The notes: a model not told the origin generated them from the letters alone. Counted from the first letter of the stretch, positions 1 through 11,702 are shown. The stretch: DNA of 64,000 bases from Amphiura filiformis (GCF_039555335.1 NC_092629.1:32386203-32450202); one strand, 5' to 3'. A program made the numbers and translations.

Positions 1-1046
1 GCGAAGAAATTAACAATTACATAATGAGCGCATCAATGCAGTTCATTCCAAGTTTGATCAATAGCCACTTTTTTCATATTAGCTCACTGCTCCCGCCTAA
101 AGTTTGCGTATCTCAATAAATGCAACCCACAATAGCTATTTTATAATCCGACAGTGTTATGTTATTCATGCTTTCACTGAAGATGAATAACACTTTGACC
201 GAGAAAACTTTGATTTCTGCAATTTGAAGCTTTTCAACTTTAATTCTTTAGGTTGTGCAAATATGTTATATTTTAACTTTCCAAAGAACATTTGAGCCAA
301 AAATGACAATTAATAAGTGCTTACAGCTTTACGTATGATATTTGATACCATGCAACATTAATGTTGAAGTTTTAAAATATTTAAACTTTGCATTACAATT
401 TCTTGGAAATACTCCGAAATCATTAATGTTTGAGAGAATATTAAGGCAGATGGAATTCTTTATGCAATAATTCTTTATGCAACATTTATATCAAAATTAA
501 GGAAAAAATATATTTACAAGTACCGAGAATCATCTTACATGCAAGCTTTGATTTTCAATATCGTGCAGGTTTTCAAATTTGAACAAAACCTAATTAAATG
601 TTTTGCAAGAAACAGCTTATTTAAAAAGAACGAAGAAAATGTCATGGTAGAAAATATGAAGCCCATTGGCAGTAAACCACAAGTGCACGTTGTGTTAAAT
701 GATCTTTCATTCAAACTTGGAATGAAGTGAATTGACACATGTGTTATGTAATCGCTCATTTCTTCGCAATGAGTAAACCGATTCCACTAAAATTAGCGCA
801 TAAGATGTGGAATAAGCTGATATTTGAATTTTTGGATTCTGATGTCTATTTCTTGATTTACGTCCAAATTCATTCGCCCGGTAATTTTTTATAGGACACC
901 CTGTATATATATGACATTTAACATATACGGAAGTACGCACGGGTCAAAGTTTTACAGCAAAATATTTTAGCCATTGGTTGGAAAACCCTGTCAGTCTTTC
1001 CCCTAATCTTTTATTTCTTTCTTTTCATTTTCATTTAAATCTCTAG
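1..1046. other. Non-coding leader region, probably intronic or intergenic
   Basis: I see no exon here; the open frames around 535-760 overlap on both strands and show no domain. At about 890-910 the sequence reads ggacaccctgta, the terminal signature of mariner-type elements that recurs in this window near 6290, 14200 and 15455. It is probably the edge of a decayed mariner copy. The last 40 bases before 1047 are pyrimidine-rich and end in ctctag, the acceptor of the lectin exon. Confidence 0.6.
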
Positions 1047-1520
1047 ATCAATGTCCATCTGGCTGGGTATATTATGGCAAAACTAAAAAGTGTTTTGAAG
1101 CATTCACTGGTCCATTAACACATGCAGGGGCACATGACTACTGCGCAGAACAGGGTGGCAATTTAGCCATGGTCACTGATGATGAGCTAGACTTAGTCAT
1201 CAGACAAAACTGGGGAATGGATTCCCCATACTGGATAGGGTATCTGCTACAAAGGGACTCAAACAGTTCCGATTGGAAGGTACCGGTTGGTTGGGAGGCT
1301 CCCAATGGTTGGGAGGCTCCCAACCAACGGGAGTTCCCGTGGGAGGTACCAGTTGAAAAGAAGGAGAGTCAAGGGTTTACAATACCAGCAATACCACCCA
1401 ATTTGACCGACTATTTGCAGCTTTGTTTGGCACTTGATGTACAACGTTACAGCTTTTTCTACTTATGGCAGTGGCAGTTACATCCCTGTAATACTCTGGG
1501 AGCATTTCTTTGTGATAAGG
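1047..1520 (+). CDS. C-type lectin-like domain exon (phase 1-1)
   Basis: The exon lies between acceptor ctctag and donor G|GTGAGT and leaves one base over at each end (phase 1-1). It encodes about 158 residues of a complete CTLD. Near residue 3 it has CPSGWVYYGKTKKCF, the usual CP..W..Y...CF start; then C-x3-GGNLAMVTDDEL, WIGY, CLALD, and finally PCNTLGAFLC, so the expected cysteine pairs are present. The canonical calcium/sugar motifs are not evident: the position expected for WND reads WQWQL. Classical calcium-dependent sugar binding is therefore doubtful. Between DWKVP and the next conserved block there is an extra 25-30 residues made from an inverted repeat, including two copies of GWEAPN. 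The protein is inferred to be extracellular. No signal exon was found in the window, so this is an internal exon of a gene that starts upstream. The TSP1-like exon at 1759 has a compatible phase and may belong to the same gene. Confidence 0.85.
1279..1350. repeat. Imperfect inverted repeat inside the lectin exon
   Basis: A 72-bp block begins and ends with ggtacc. Its arms contain ttgggaggctccc units that match when one strand is folded on itself. It stays in frame and adds WEAPN-type repeats to the C-type lectin domain. Such a sequence can form a cruciform and may expand or contract. Confidence 0.7.
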
Positions 1521-1758
1521 GTGAGTGGCTTTACCTCGTAGTACATTGTCCATACGCATTGGTGGAAAGGTGTGTATCCGAGGTCATAAGCTATATAAGG
1601 TTATAAGCCATTTAAATCCCCATAGAGACACACTAAGAAGCCATTTAAAGCAACCAAGTGTAGACATCATGATAAAATAAATAAAAAGTATGTCGGAGAA
1701 AGTAGCAGTAATATATAGGAATTTTAACATTATTGTTATATGTTTCATTAATATTCAG

Positions 1759-1860
1759 CTTCAATGTCAGCGGGGTCATTGGACGCTCTTCCCAACACTT
1801 GCCCAAGTGGTTCATGCAATGGTTCTGCTAGAGATTCATCATCCTGCAACACGCAAAGCT
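1759..1860 (+). CDS. TSP1-like C-terminal half exon (phase 1-1)
   Basis: This 102-bp exon runs from acceptor attcag to donor AGCT|GTAAGT and keeps frame (phase 1 at both ends). In the spliced frame it reads NTCPSGSCNGSARDSSSCNT and then QSC, matching the last half of a thrombospondin type 1 repeat, including its closing SCNTQSC. It is nearly identical to the downstream half-domain exon on the other strand at 61688-61828. There a separate upstream exon supplies the WSxWS.CSxxCG half, and no such partner is seen here. It may therefore be a half-domain exon whose partner lies elsewhere, or a stranded relic. Extracellular location is inferred from the family. Confidence 0.6.
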
Positions 1861-1886
1861 GTAAGTAAAAGCATAATCGTAGCCCA

Positions 1887-2561
1887 TTAAGGGATCCAAA
1901 ATGAGCGTTTATTGCGTTTCGACAGTATTTTTTGTGGGACATGAGAGCACCTCAGACCTATCGAATTGCATTCTGAATATGAAGCATGTCTTTTTGATAT
2001 CAAATAATTTTCATTTTTTAAAAATCACAATATAATACAAATTTTATGACAAATTATAAAAATTTGATATTTTTCAAATTTTTGATATATAACAGTCCTC
2101 GAAGTTAATTATATAAATCTAATGATATATTCTTAAAGTGTATGTAGCAGGGAAATGCCGACGGTCAATTGAAAATTTTGACCTTTCATATTGAAGATAT
2201 GGATTTTTTTCCCAAAAGACCTAATTTTTTTTTGTGTTTTGGGAAAAAAATCCATATCTTCAATACGAAAGGTCAAAATTTTCAATTGATCGTCGGCTTT
2301 TCATCTCACCTACATACACTTTAAGTATAAATCATCAGATTTATAAAGTTTACTTCAAGTACTGTTAAATATCAAAAATATCAATTTTTAATGATTTGCC
2401 ATAAAATGTGTATTAAATTGCGAATTTCAAAAATCAAAATTATTTGATATCAGAATGACATTCTTCGTATTCAGAATGCAATTCGATATGTCTGATGTGC
2501 TGTAATGTGCTCTAATGTCCCAAAATAAATACTGTCCAAACGTTCATACCCCAGCCCTTAA
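1887..2561. mobile_element. Palindromic TTAA-flanked MITE, copy 1
   Basis: Two arms of roughly 330 bp fold back on each other and the element is bounded by TTAA at both ends (ttaaggg ... cccttaa). It has no coding capacity. The TTAA target and GGG/CCC termini fit a non-autonomous piggyBac-like element. Related copies lie at 4780, 11703, 20411 and 56236. Confidence 0.85.
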
Positions 2562-2939
2562 TGGTCATAATATTTACACACTCAACGAATAATTTGCATT
2601 GGCTACAAGAAAAAGTTCAAATTTTCATAAATCAAACAAAAAGCCACCTATTAATTATATTTATTCTCAGCCCGTGGTTGTTTGATGTACAGGGTGTTCC
2701 AAAAGTCTTGATACCATTTTGAACCGTCATATCTTTCACAATGATTGCCGAGGGGAAATCAAATCCCGGATCAAAATACATATTTGGAAAAGGTTAATTC
2801 ATGCAATTATTTTGATACCAAACATATTATACCCGCATGCGAAGCATGGACGGGTATATTGCCATCCTGTGGTTTCCTTTCCTTCTCCTCCTCCTCCTCC
2901 TCCTTCCATCGAACACATCATTCTGTCAAGGCTAGCGCT
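2562..2939. other. Non-coding; mariner-type end near 2690
   Basis: No exon is visible. The sequence gtacagggtgttccaaaagt at about 2690 resembles a mariner terminal inverted repeat, oriented opposite to the ends at 14200 and 15455. A short CTC-repeat lies at 2883-2905. Confidence 0.5.
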
Positions 2940-4000
2940 AAAACTACAAGGGCCCCAGGACCCATATGTGGTACACTTATGGGCCCTACCCCGTAGAAGT
3001 GCCTTTTGCCCATCTTGGCCCCAGAGGTCAAAGGTCACGGGCCCCAGGGGCCCAAATATGAAAATACAGAGCACGCCATTTCTCATCAAATGAAGCAGCC
3101 TCAGGGCCCTGAGTTGGTACACTGATAGCCCTAGGGGTACTCTATATTTACAAATATACAAGAGCCCCATATGTTATATATTATGGGCCCAAGGGGCCCA
3201 AATGTTAAAATATGGTGCAACAGATTGACAAGCCTAGCTCTAAAATTACAAGATCACTAGGGCTCATATGTGGCATATGTATGGGCCTTAAGTTATAGAT
3301 GTGCCTTTTGCCCATTTTGGCCCCAGATGTATAAGGCTGGGGGCCCAAGGGGTCCTAATGTTAAAACAAAGGGCCGGCCGTTTCTCAGCAAATAAAGTAG
3401 CTACAGGATTCAGATTTGTCTTTTAGTATTATATTGTCATATGTATATATAATCCCCATATGTCACATAATATGGGCCCCAGGGCCCCAAACGCTAAAAC
3501 ATAAGGCCGGTCGTTACTCAGTAAATAAAGCAGCTAAAATGCCCAGCTTGAGTCTACTAATAGCACTTGAGAATCATACTTTAACATATGTACATGAGCC
3601 CCATAAGTCATATATATTGGGCCCCAGGGCCCCAAATGTTAAAACAAAGGGCCGGCCGTTTCTCATCATATAAAGCAGCTTTATGGCTCAGAGTTTGTAC
3701 ACAGATTGCACCTGAAAATTACATTGTTATATGTACATATGAGCCCCATATATCACATAATATTGGCCCCAGGGCCCCAAACGCAAAACATAGGGACGGT
3801 CGTTACTCAGTAAATAAAGTAGCTACAGTGGCCAGCTTGAGTCTACTGATAGCACTTGACTTATGATGCCCATGTACATAATTATGTTGAAGTAAAATAG
3901 GAATTAAAACAATTAAAACAAAGGGCGGGCCGTTTCTCATCAAAGAAAGCAGCTTCCGGGTTCAGAATATGTACACAGATAGCACCTGAGAATTATATTG
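2940..4000. repeat. Decayed tandem repeat, unit about 145 bp
   Basis: The phrase gggccccagggccccaaa or a variant recurs at about 3040, 3190, 3474, 3620 and 3765. Between copies are the shared blocks ggccggccgtttctca and aataaagcagct. The best-preserved spacing is about 145 bp. No coding function is seen; the ORFs here are products of the repeat. Confidence 0.75.
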
Positions 4001-4087
4001 TTACTAACACCCACACACTCATCCACCCCACACACGTAGGACTAAACAGACAGATCGTATTATATCATAATTGGAAATACCGGCGTG

Positions 4088-4220
4088 AAGCGTTAAGGCT
4101 GTTCCATTTAATTAACATACTCCCTCTGAAATGGCCTCAAAAAAGGCTGTTCCATATAATTTACATACTCCCTCTGAAATGGCTGTTCCATTTAATTTAC
4201 ATACTCCCTCTGGAATAGTT
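4088..4220. repeat. Short tandem repeat (about 40-bp unit)
   Basis: The phrase ggctgttccatttaattaac followed by atactccctctgaaatgg occurs three times in a row with small changes. Confidence 0.7.
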
Positions 4221-4779
4221 TCCCCCTAATCATAATACTGCATAGCCTCACTGTGAGTAAGAGATACTGACAGCAGCAACCTAAGAGCGACAACTCCCCT
4301 GGGAGGGGACTTTTTACAATTTCTTTATTTTAAGTGCTGCAACCTACATTCAATTATAGCTCGTGACTTGGACTTTCACTTTTTACACATTTTCTGCCCA
4401 ATTGGGCGACTTTTTACAATTTCTTTATTTTAAGTCCTCAGCAAATAAGGACTGTAAGTTTGGGTACACCGATAACATGCGGGGGTATAGCTGTATTTGT
4501 GTACAAATATATAGCCTTCTAGTTGCATTTCTTTTCCTATTACAACATTTCTCATTGACAATAAAAAAGAATTTAAAACTTCTCTCTTCACTTTCTTTCC
4601 TTGTGAAATTTAGACGAAAATCATTATCTCATTCATTGTGATTATAGTTGATGATTATAGATTGAAATCATTTCATAGGAAATCCAATCTAACAATGGAT
4701 GCAAATAGCGCTTTCACTCCTGGCCCGGTCATATACTGATGATGAAGCACCAACTGAAGATCAAATTTGTCTTTTGATC

Positions 4780-5427
4780 TTAAGGGATCTGGAATGAGCG
4801 TTTTGAGCGTTTCGACAGTATTTTTTGTGGGACATGAGAGCACATCAGACATATCGAATTGCATTCTGAATACGAAGAATGTCTTTCTGATATCAAATAA
4901 TTTTCATTTTTGAAATTCACGATATAACACAAATTTTATGACAAATTATTAAAATTTGATATTTTTCACATTTTTTGATAGATAAAAGTCCTCGAAGTAA
5001 ATTTTAAAAATCTAATGATATATTCTTAAAGTGTATGTAGCTGGGAGGAAAAGCCGACGATCAATTGAAAATTTTGACCTTTCATATTAAAGATATGGAT
5101 TTTTTTTGGTGTTTTGAAAAAAAATCCATATCTTCAATACGAAAGGTCAAAATTTTCAATTGATCGTCGGCTTTTCATCCCACCTACACACACTTAAAGT
5201 ATAAATCATCAGATTTATAAAGTTTACTTCGAGTACTGTTAAATATCAAAATATCAATTTTAATCATTTGCCATAAAATGTGTATTACATTGCGAATTTC
5301 AAAAAATCAAAATTATTTGATATCAGAAGGACATTCTTCGTATTCAGAATGCAATTCGATATGTCTGTTGTGCTCTAATGTCCCACAATAAATGGGGCAG
5401 TCCAAACGTTCATACCCCATCCCTTAA
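4780..5427. mobile_element. Palindromic TTAA MITE, copy 2, with known empty site
   Basis: The arms match copy 1. The duplicated sequence in copy B reads tttgatcttaagcataatg at about 14647-14665, without the element. In copy A the same flanks read gatcTTAAGGG and CCCTTAAGCATAATG. TTAA was thus duplicated precisely on insertion, and the insertion followed the segmental duplication. Confidence 0.93.
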
Positions 5428-5995
5428 GCATAATGCCTAGACTTTGGAACACTTTGAATGGAAAACAACTGTTTGATTTCCTTGGGTTTGCAGTTACAAT
5501 AAGAAGAACGACACTTATGTTCAATGTTGACATTGCCCGTCTTTTCTCATCCAGAGCTACTTATTTTGAGAATTATGTCCGGACAGTCCTGGTGGAGGAT
5601 TCTTGCAACTTGATTACACAATTCAGAAGATAGCTTTTACTGGCTTGATTTCAGAATCAAATCAAAGCATAAGTACACCTTTCTTGGTATTGAATTGTCA
5701 TCTTGATAGTCTATTATTATAATATGAGAACTTCTTAATATTGCAATTGAATTAAGTGGATACTGGGGATCCGGAGATATGCTTTAAACTTATTGTATAG
5801 TTTTGTGCGTAATATTTATTACATCTGTGTATTTATATGTCAAATTTGTTATACAGGGGAAAGAAGAATCACGCATCGCACACTAGCACATTTAAACATG
5901 AATTTACAAATGAAAACATAACACGTATAGGCAGATATACCAGAGTAAAAACTCCGGACATACCTGCCTGTGCGGGGATTTGAATCCCAGACCTC

Positions 5996-6171
5996 AGGAA
6001 CGGATCCAGACATTTTCAATAGAGGGTGCGCCGAGCCACCGCCGCTGGCTCGGCGGCTCGGCGCCCACACAAAGTCAGGCGCCGCTCTGCAAAAATACAT
6101 AAAGTTAGGCGCCGCTCTGCAAAAATTAGAGGGTGCGCGCTCCGGGTGCGCCCCCTCTAAATCCGCCCCTG
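5996..6171. mobile_element. Small copy-A-specific inverted-repeat element
   Basis: It is absent from copy B (about 15270). It begins with aggaacggatccag and ends with atccgcccctg, and is flanked by gacctc on both sides, a likely target duplication of 6 or more bases. The interior is GC-rich and contains two copies of taggcgccgctctgcaaaaa or a variant. The length and ends fit a short hAT-like MITE, although the superfamily is inferred. It landed inside an older tRNA-like SINE remnant (next to ggggatttgaatcc). Confidence 0.7.
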
Positions 6172-6179
6172 GACCTCTC

Positions 6180-7116
6180 GCTTGTCAATAACTGCACGAG
6201 TATTCGTTGTGTAAAGATACCTTCATGTTTATGGTTGGTTGCTGTATACTATAGTTATGAACGTTTAAAATAGTATCGAGACTTTTTGGGACACCCTGTT
6301 ATTATGGAATTGGCTTCATTATTAAATAAATGCAAAATATAGGTGGCGCTATTTATCCTAAATCATTTTTTCTTAATTTGCGAAGGGTCGGTAATCAATA
6401 TTGCCACTAAAACAGATGGAATTGGGGAAACAAGCAACGAAGAAATTTTAAAAACATATTTCATCACAAATATAAGGAAATATTTGTATTAAAAGCTTGA
6501 AAGAGTAATTTCCAACTAAAAAGCGCCACCAATCTTGTCATGAATAGATATATGTTATATCCGCACAATTCTGTGCAGGTGAATAATTTTGTAAAGGGAA
6601 ATTAAACTTGAAAAAAATATCTGTATACATAAGCATGATACCGCTTTCAGCTGTTTAAGCCTAAAATTGGGTTGTACATGATGTTTGGGGTCTTACAAAT
6701 CTGGATTTTCTTTGCTTGTATTTGTACAAAATCACAAAGTACATACATATCAAAAAATGCTCAAATTCTCGAAAAAAAATAGCATACAGAGTACACAGCC
6801 GCGTTAAATTGCGATCACGAGTGAAATGGTGAAATAAAATCCATCCGCAATCCAGTTTGGGGTCAACAAATCTTTTCTTTGCTTGTATTTACAAAAAACA
6901 TTACAAAGTACATACCTATTAAAAAAGCTCAATTCCTCGAAAGAAATCACGTCTAGAGTACAAAGCCGCTCTTAAAGGCAGCAAATTGGCTACCTTCCAG
7001 CTAGATAAATGAAAAAAATGCAGCTAAAAAGCGGCCAATTGGCTACCTTTGACATACATATATGAAAAAGGCAAACGAGAGAGTAAACAAATAGTGGCTG
7101 TGTAGATTTAAAGGAA
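6180..7116. other. Non-coding, duplicated in copy B
   Basis: No exon, RNA gene or repeat boundary stands out apart from a mariner-type end (gggacaccctgtta) at about 6286. Copy B carries the same at about 15455. Confidence 0.5.
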
Positions 7117-7535
7117 GACTAGGTATTGTTGGTCGAAGCAGCCAAAAATCGATTTTCATTATCTAAATCAATATATTATTGAAAAATAACACTTTGATGT
7201 TTTGCAAAAGTTCATTCTACAAATCATATACTTTGAAAACTTGCTTGATTTATTGTTGTTAATGAGTTATGTACGTTTTACAAAAGTGCTGTTGTTTCAG
7301 CCCTCTTTATAACATAACTCAAGAACCACAGTACCTACAAAAGTATATCTGTGATATTTAAACTCTTTTACACACTCGCTATGAATGATCAATGCAATTT
7401 TTGCCAAAGCTCATTACCATTCGCAAGATCCCAACAGTTTAAAGTAGTTGCTAACTTTAGAATGATAATAAAAGAAGATATTATATCCTTCATTAATAGA
7501 TTCTTGTTCATTGATTGGTTAAAAGTGTGTCACGT
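7117..7535. repeat. Dispersed repeat R (copy A member)
   Basis: The block beginning gactaggtattgttggtcga and ending near ttcgcaagatcccaacagtt recurs at 16283-16697 (copy B). Shorter or diverged versions lie at 30718-30900 and 38385-38740, and part of it is inverted at about 27525-27617. It links the duplicated LDLa segment with the IgGFc array. The 65-residue ORF inside is not supported as a gene. Confidence 0.75.
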
Positions 7536-7765
7536 GATAAAAAAATAAACACACAATGCTGGAAAGAAGTGGAAAAAGTACTATTTACGTCCGTAAATAG
7601 TACCTCCAAGCCGTAAATAGTACTTCTGGATATTTACTATTTACGGATAGCAGCATACCCACGTCGCAGTCGATAAAGCATAAAAATAACTTTGAACGTC
7701 GACATTGACTATGAGAATATTTTGGCACTGCCGTAAAACGACGACACAAACACAGGACCGCGACA

Positions 7766-8764
7766 CTCCGGAGGACAGCAGAGGACAGAAAATGTGACTC
7801 TCGTGCTAGTCTCTAGACTATGCCATAGTCGATTTTTGATAAATAAAAGCATGTTATTATTCATGATGAAAGCATTCAGTTGAACTCAAAATTATACTGA
7901 TATTTATTACATCAAAATACTAGTATAAATTGTTATGAAAAAGTTTATATAATTATATTAGTGACAGTAAAAGTAAAGTGTACGTAGGCTTATATTATGT
8001 AATGCAACATAATTATCATAATGTCATAATTATATTGGCACTTCAATACTGAACAATTCTGATTTTAGAATCTACCAGTATTAATCGCGAAAGTCCGAGT
8101 TAAAAATCGACTATGGATTTTCACTTTTAAGCAGAACTTTACCCAGGGACTTCGTTCTCTAAAACACACTGTCAATCATACTTGTTTATCATCAAATCTA
8201 ACCACAAGACTAAGCATGGTGGTACAATACGCGCTAGATGCGTACGTTCACCCACCACTTTCTCGCCAGCACAAAAGCGCCGCATTCCATAGATAGTTGT
8301 GTACCATGTATAGTTAATGGTAATGGTACGTGTCGGGAGGATTTAAACAATAACGAGATCTGGGCGACCAATCACAAGCCAGATTCATTTAAAGATGCAT
8401 TACATCATGACCAATTTTAGTTAGGCCAGAAATTGGCCTAACTCTCCATAGAGTCCCGTGTTACAAATGCTAACCGCAATCCAAAGTCAGTAGTCCACTT
8501 GGGAAGCTAACAAACAGAGGGAGTACGGTGACTGAAAAGATCAGTTGTGAAAATCTATCAATTGTGCACACATTAATTAAATCAGAGTTTTAAGCTTAAA
8601 TACAATATCCAGAGTATGCACAATGGGCAAGTGGACTACAGAGAAGTCTAGCTAGTCAACCATACCGCATACAGTCTGGCCCGCGCCCGAGACTAGCACG
8701 AGAGTCACATTTTCTGTCCTCACATCGGTATAGGCCGTCTGCACGTTAATTGTACGGAGTGTCC
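7766..8764. mobile_element. Candidate 1-kb inverted-repeat element (copy A)
   Basis: The left side reads gacactccg and aggacagaaaatgtgactct. The right side carries agagtcacattttctgtcct and cggagtgtc, the inverted counterparts. An internal pair (atagtcgatttttgat near 7830, aaaatcgactatgg near 8103) is also inverted. There is no transposase. Copy B (about 16924-17890) has lost about 40 bp at the right end, including cggagtgtc. Confidence 0.55.
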
Positions 8765-9354
8765 ATTCTCTATCTCTTTTTCTCGGACAAACATGGCGAA
8801 ATATTAAATCAAGCTGAAATGGCTGCTACTGCTGAAAAAGATTCACAATTTTAGCTGTTTAATTTTAACTTTTTTACCAGTTATAGCGCAGGAATATTTA
8901 CTGAATTCAGACCAACACAGAGTCAGATTCAGAGCGACACTGACATGGTAAGCTTAAAAACAAACACTGACAGTACGAGACCAGTCTCGGACCGCCTTGG
9001 CCATGCATGCATGAAGGCAGCCGGCCTAGTACCGTGCGTATGGAGGCCTATCCCGATTGCACGATGGCCTTCGAGTTTACAAGTAAATCTTTTTACATGT
9101 AAATCTATGAATGAAGGCACAATGGAATGAAGATACAACTTGAACAAATAAACACTGACAATGAGTAAGCTTAAAAGCCACTAACACATGAACATGACAG
9201 TGCGAGTTTTTGAATTACCTAAACCGGCCTAACGTGCATAGGCCCTACCTAGACCTATATTGAAGCATGGTGGAGTTTTCATATAATCTTTTAACCAATC
9301 AATGAACAAAAAATATATGAAAGAAGGATATAAAATAAATATATATACTGCCTT

Positions 9355-9500
9355 CATTCGAGGTTCAGGTTAAAACTATGGTCCCTCGCTGAGAGCAATT
9401 GATAGTACTATTTTCCTTCGGGGCTGCCCCCTCAGGAAAATAGTACTATTGATCTCACCTCGGGGCCCATAGTTTTAACCAGAACCTCTCATGGCAGTAT
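9355..9500. mobile_element. Hairpin element (copy A)
   Basis: Arms gaggttcaggttaaaactat and atagttttaaccagaacctc face each other around a short centre with tagtactattttcc / ggaaaatagtacta. It could fold along nearly its whole length. The copy B equivalent is at about 18476-18610. Confidence 0.7.
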
Positions 9501-9926
9501 ATATTTGTATACTATTTAGTAGTCTATATAATATATATATATTCGAAAATAAGTATTTGGTGTCACAGACCTTTGACATAAAAAGTAACCAATGGAATAC
9601 GTTTTAGATTATTTGTAAAGAGTTTTCTCTGGCAAGTTTCTGTGTCATTTCATGCAGTTCAAGAATAGCATTTGTTTGAAATATACTATATATACACTTT
9701 ATATATTCTAAATTTCACCAATATTTAAGGTTAGCAACTGTTTTAAATACCAACCGTTGCTTCATTTGTGGGAGATTCAAGCATGCTATTCCATAGAACT
9801 TGAATAGAGAAAAAGTTGGTAATTGTAGAATTTAAAAACATAATAATAAAAAAACCCGAAATTGTCATGTCTAGGCTTAAATGCGCAGGAATATTATTGT
9901 CCTCTTTCTCTTCCTTCATGAAACAG

Positions 9927-11215
9927 CTTGTACTCTGATCGCCAATTGTTCAACCTCAGGATGCAGTAATGGAGGTACCTGTATTCATACACCAGATAGC
10001 TATAATGAAAGACAAAGATAAAGACAATTTATCGCGTCTGACGTCACCTGTCAATCAAACTCGAGCACGGTTTGTTTACAAGTGTCGTGATGATGACTTG
10101 TTGAACGCGGATTTATAACCGGGCGCCTTATTGCTGATTTTGCACCTTTCGACATGCAAACCATCTCAAAAGTTAGGGCTTTATAGTAAGGAACTTTTTT
10201 TGGTGAAGGCACCATGTTCACAATCCCTGGAAAAGCTGCTTTTTGCCTTGTAAAAGTACGAACTTTTTCGCCATTTGCTGCTATTCCTTTTCTCCGATCA
10301 GCACCAGATAGATCGGTCTTCCTTTTACGCGCTGATTAACCTGTGTAAACCAATCAAGGATCGTAATTGACAGTGACATCAGACGCGATAAATTGCATTT
10401 ATCTCTGTCTTTAATTATATATATATAATTGTGTTGTTCTTCTGGCTGGACTGGCTCACTTTGTAAAACCTCAACAAGTTTCCCATCTGCACCTTGCAGT
10501 GGCTCACCATGCCAGAATGGAGGTACATGTCTGATTGTGTTAGGGAAATCCATGTGTATTTGTGTTGACTCATGGCAAGGAGATAATTGTGAAATAAGAG
10601 ATGCTGTGCCAGTTGGTATTGATTGTAGTAGCTATGAATCACAATGTGCCAACGGTGCTTGCATTAGTCGTTTTCTGTGGTGTGATGGGATACAAGACTG
10701 TATAGACGGCAGTGATGAAAAAGATTGTTCTGGATCTTCATTAGATGTGTTAGACGGTTGTAAACCATGGCAATTTAACTGTGGTGATGGAGCTAATTGT
10801 GTTTTAGTGGAGAGTCGCTGTAATAAGGTCAAAGATTGCGACAATGGTGCTGATGAGTATGGATGTGGTTATCCTGATCCGGTAACAGATTTGACTGGAT
10901 CATTGAGTGGGCAATGTGGACGGCTTGAGTTTAGATGCGAAGATGGCAGATGTATCATGGGAAGAGCTAGATGTGATGGAAACCCGGATTGTAGAGATGG
11001 AAGCGATGAGAGAAATTGTGCTTCCATAGTGCAGAATCCTCCATGTAGTGTCTGGGATTTCGATTGTGGGGATGGTTCTTGCGTGGATAGAAGAGGGCGC
11101 TGTGACCGATATCCTGATTGCCAAAATGAAGCTGATGAGGCTAATTGTGATGCTGTCCAACCAAAACTTCCATCTGAAGAACCACTAATGCCGACAACAC
11201 CCATACACACTAATG
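9927..11215 (+). pseudogene. EGF-EGF-LDLa x4 exon, copy A, broken
   Basis: This is the paralogue of the intact exon 19053-19925, with the same acceptor (cttcatgaaacag) and the same donor (AATG|GTAATA). In the first EGF module the frame is interrupted by an approximately 415-bp inverted-repeat element (10001-10420). Just after it one C is missing (tgtgttgttct against tgtgcttgttct in copy B). Downstream, the second EGF and all four LDLa modules stay open (from about 10429) and keep their cysteines and DGSDE-type calcium-binding ends, for example CDGIQDCIDGSDEKDC. The lesions look young because the rest differs from copy B by only a few substitutions. If transcribed, it would make a first-EGF-deleted product only with altered splicing. 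Confidence 0.85.
10001..10420. mobile_element. MITE inserted in the copy A EGF exon
   Basis: The terminal inverted repeats are about 45 bp: left aaagacaaagataaagacaa then tttatcgcgtc, right gacgcgataaattgcattta then tctctgtcttta. There is no coding sequence. Copy B reads straight through the site (gatagctatgtatataattg), giving a clean empty site. The target duplication is probably TA or TATA, blurred by the AT-rich site. Confidence 0.85.
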
Positions 11216-11702
11216 GTAATAGTCTTAATCTAGTAGATATCCTAATAGTTTCATGTGCTTTTTGTGGCAATAACAATATTTGTGTATCTATGCTATGCTA
11301 TGATATGCTATATGCAGGCACTTATATAGCGCTCTTACAAAGAAAACAATGTATCACAGCGCTTTACAAAGAAAATTAAGGAAGAAAAACATCATACAAG
11401 AACAAACCACAAATCAAATATCAAATAAATGAGTCTTTAGATTAGATCGGAAGGTTGCCAGCGTTGGAGAGTGGCGGATATGGCGAGGGAGTTTGTTTCA
11501 AAGAAAAAGTCCTGCAACAAAGAAGGCTTTATCATCAGTTAGAGTGCGTAAGTCCATCTTATGGACAGGCAGAAAATCCCAATGACATAAATGTATCACG
11601 AAAGTACAATGCAGGCCACAAAACACAGCTGACACCTTTTTGAATATTGTGATTTTGGCTCATTATGTTGTATATTTTGTGTCATTCAGTTAATGTGTCA
11701 AC

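Noticed and set aside
2719..3170. ORFs of 83-124 codons rich in Pro and Ser
   Set aside because: They fall in the CTC repeat and the 145-bp tandem repeat, with overlapping frames on both strands.
5849..6191. ORFs of 73-83 codons
   Set aside because: They cover the copy-A-specific inverted-repeat element and the SINE remnant.
7351..7548. 65-residue ORF identical in copies A and B
   Set aside because: It lies in dispersed repeat R; diverged copies near 30780 and 38600 do not keep the frame.
8238..9147. Small ORFs conserved between duplication copies (8238-8420, 8929-9147 and B counterparts)
   Set aside because: Conservation is explained by the recent DNA duplication; they overlap TIR elements and lack recognisable domains or splice context.
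10632..11276. Minus-strand ORFs over the LDLa exons (also 19342-19986)
   Set aside because: They mirror the cysteine-rich exon on the other strand and show no domain of their own.
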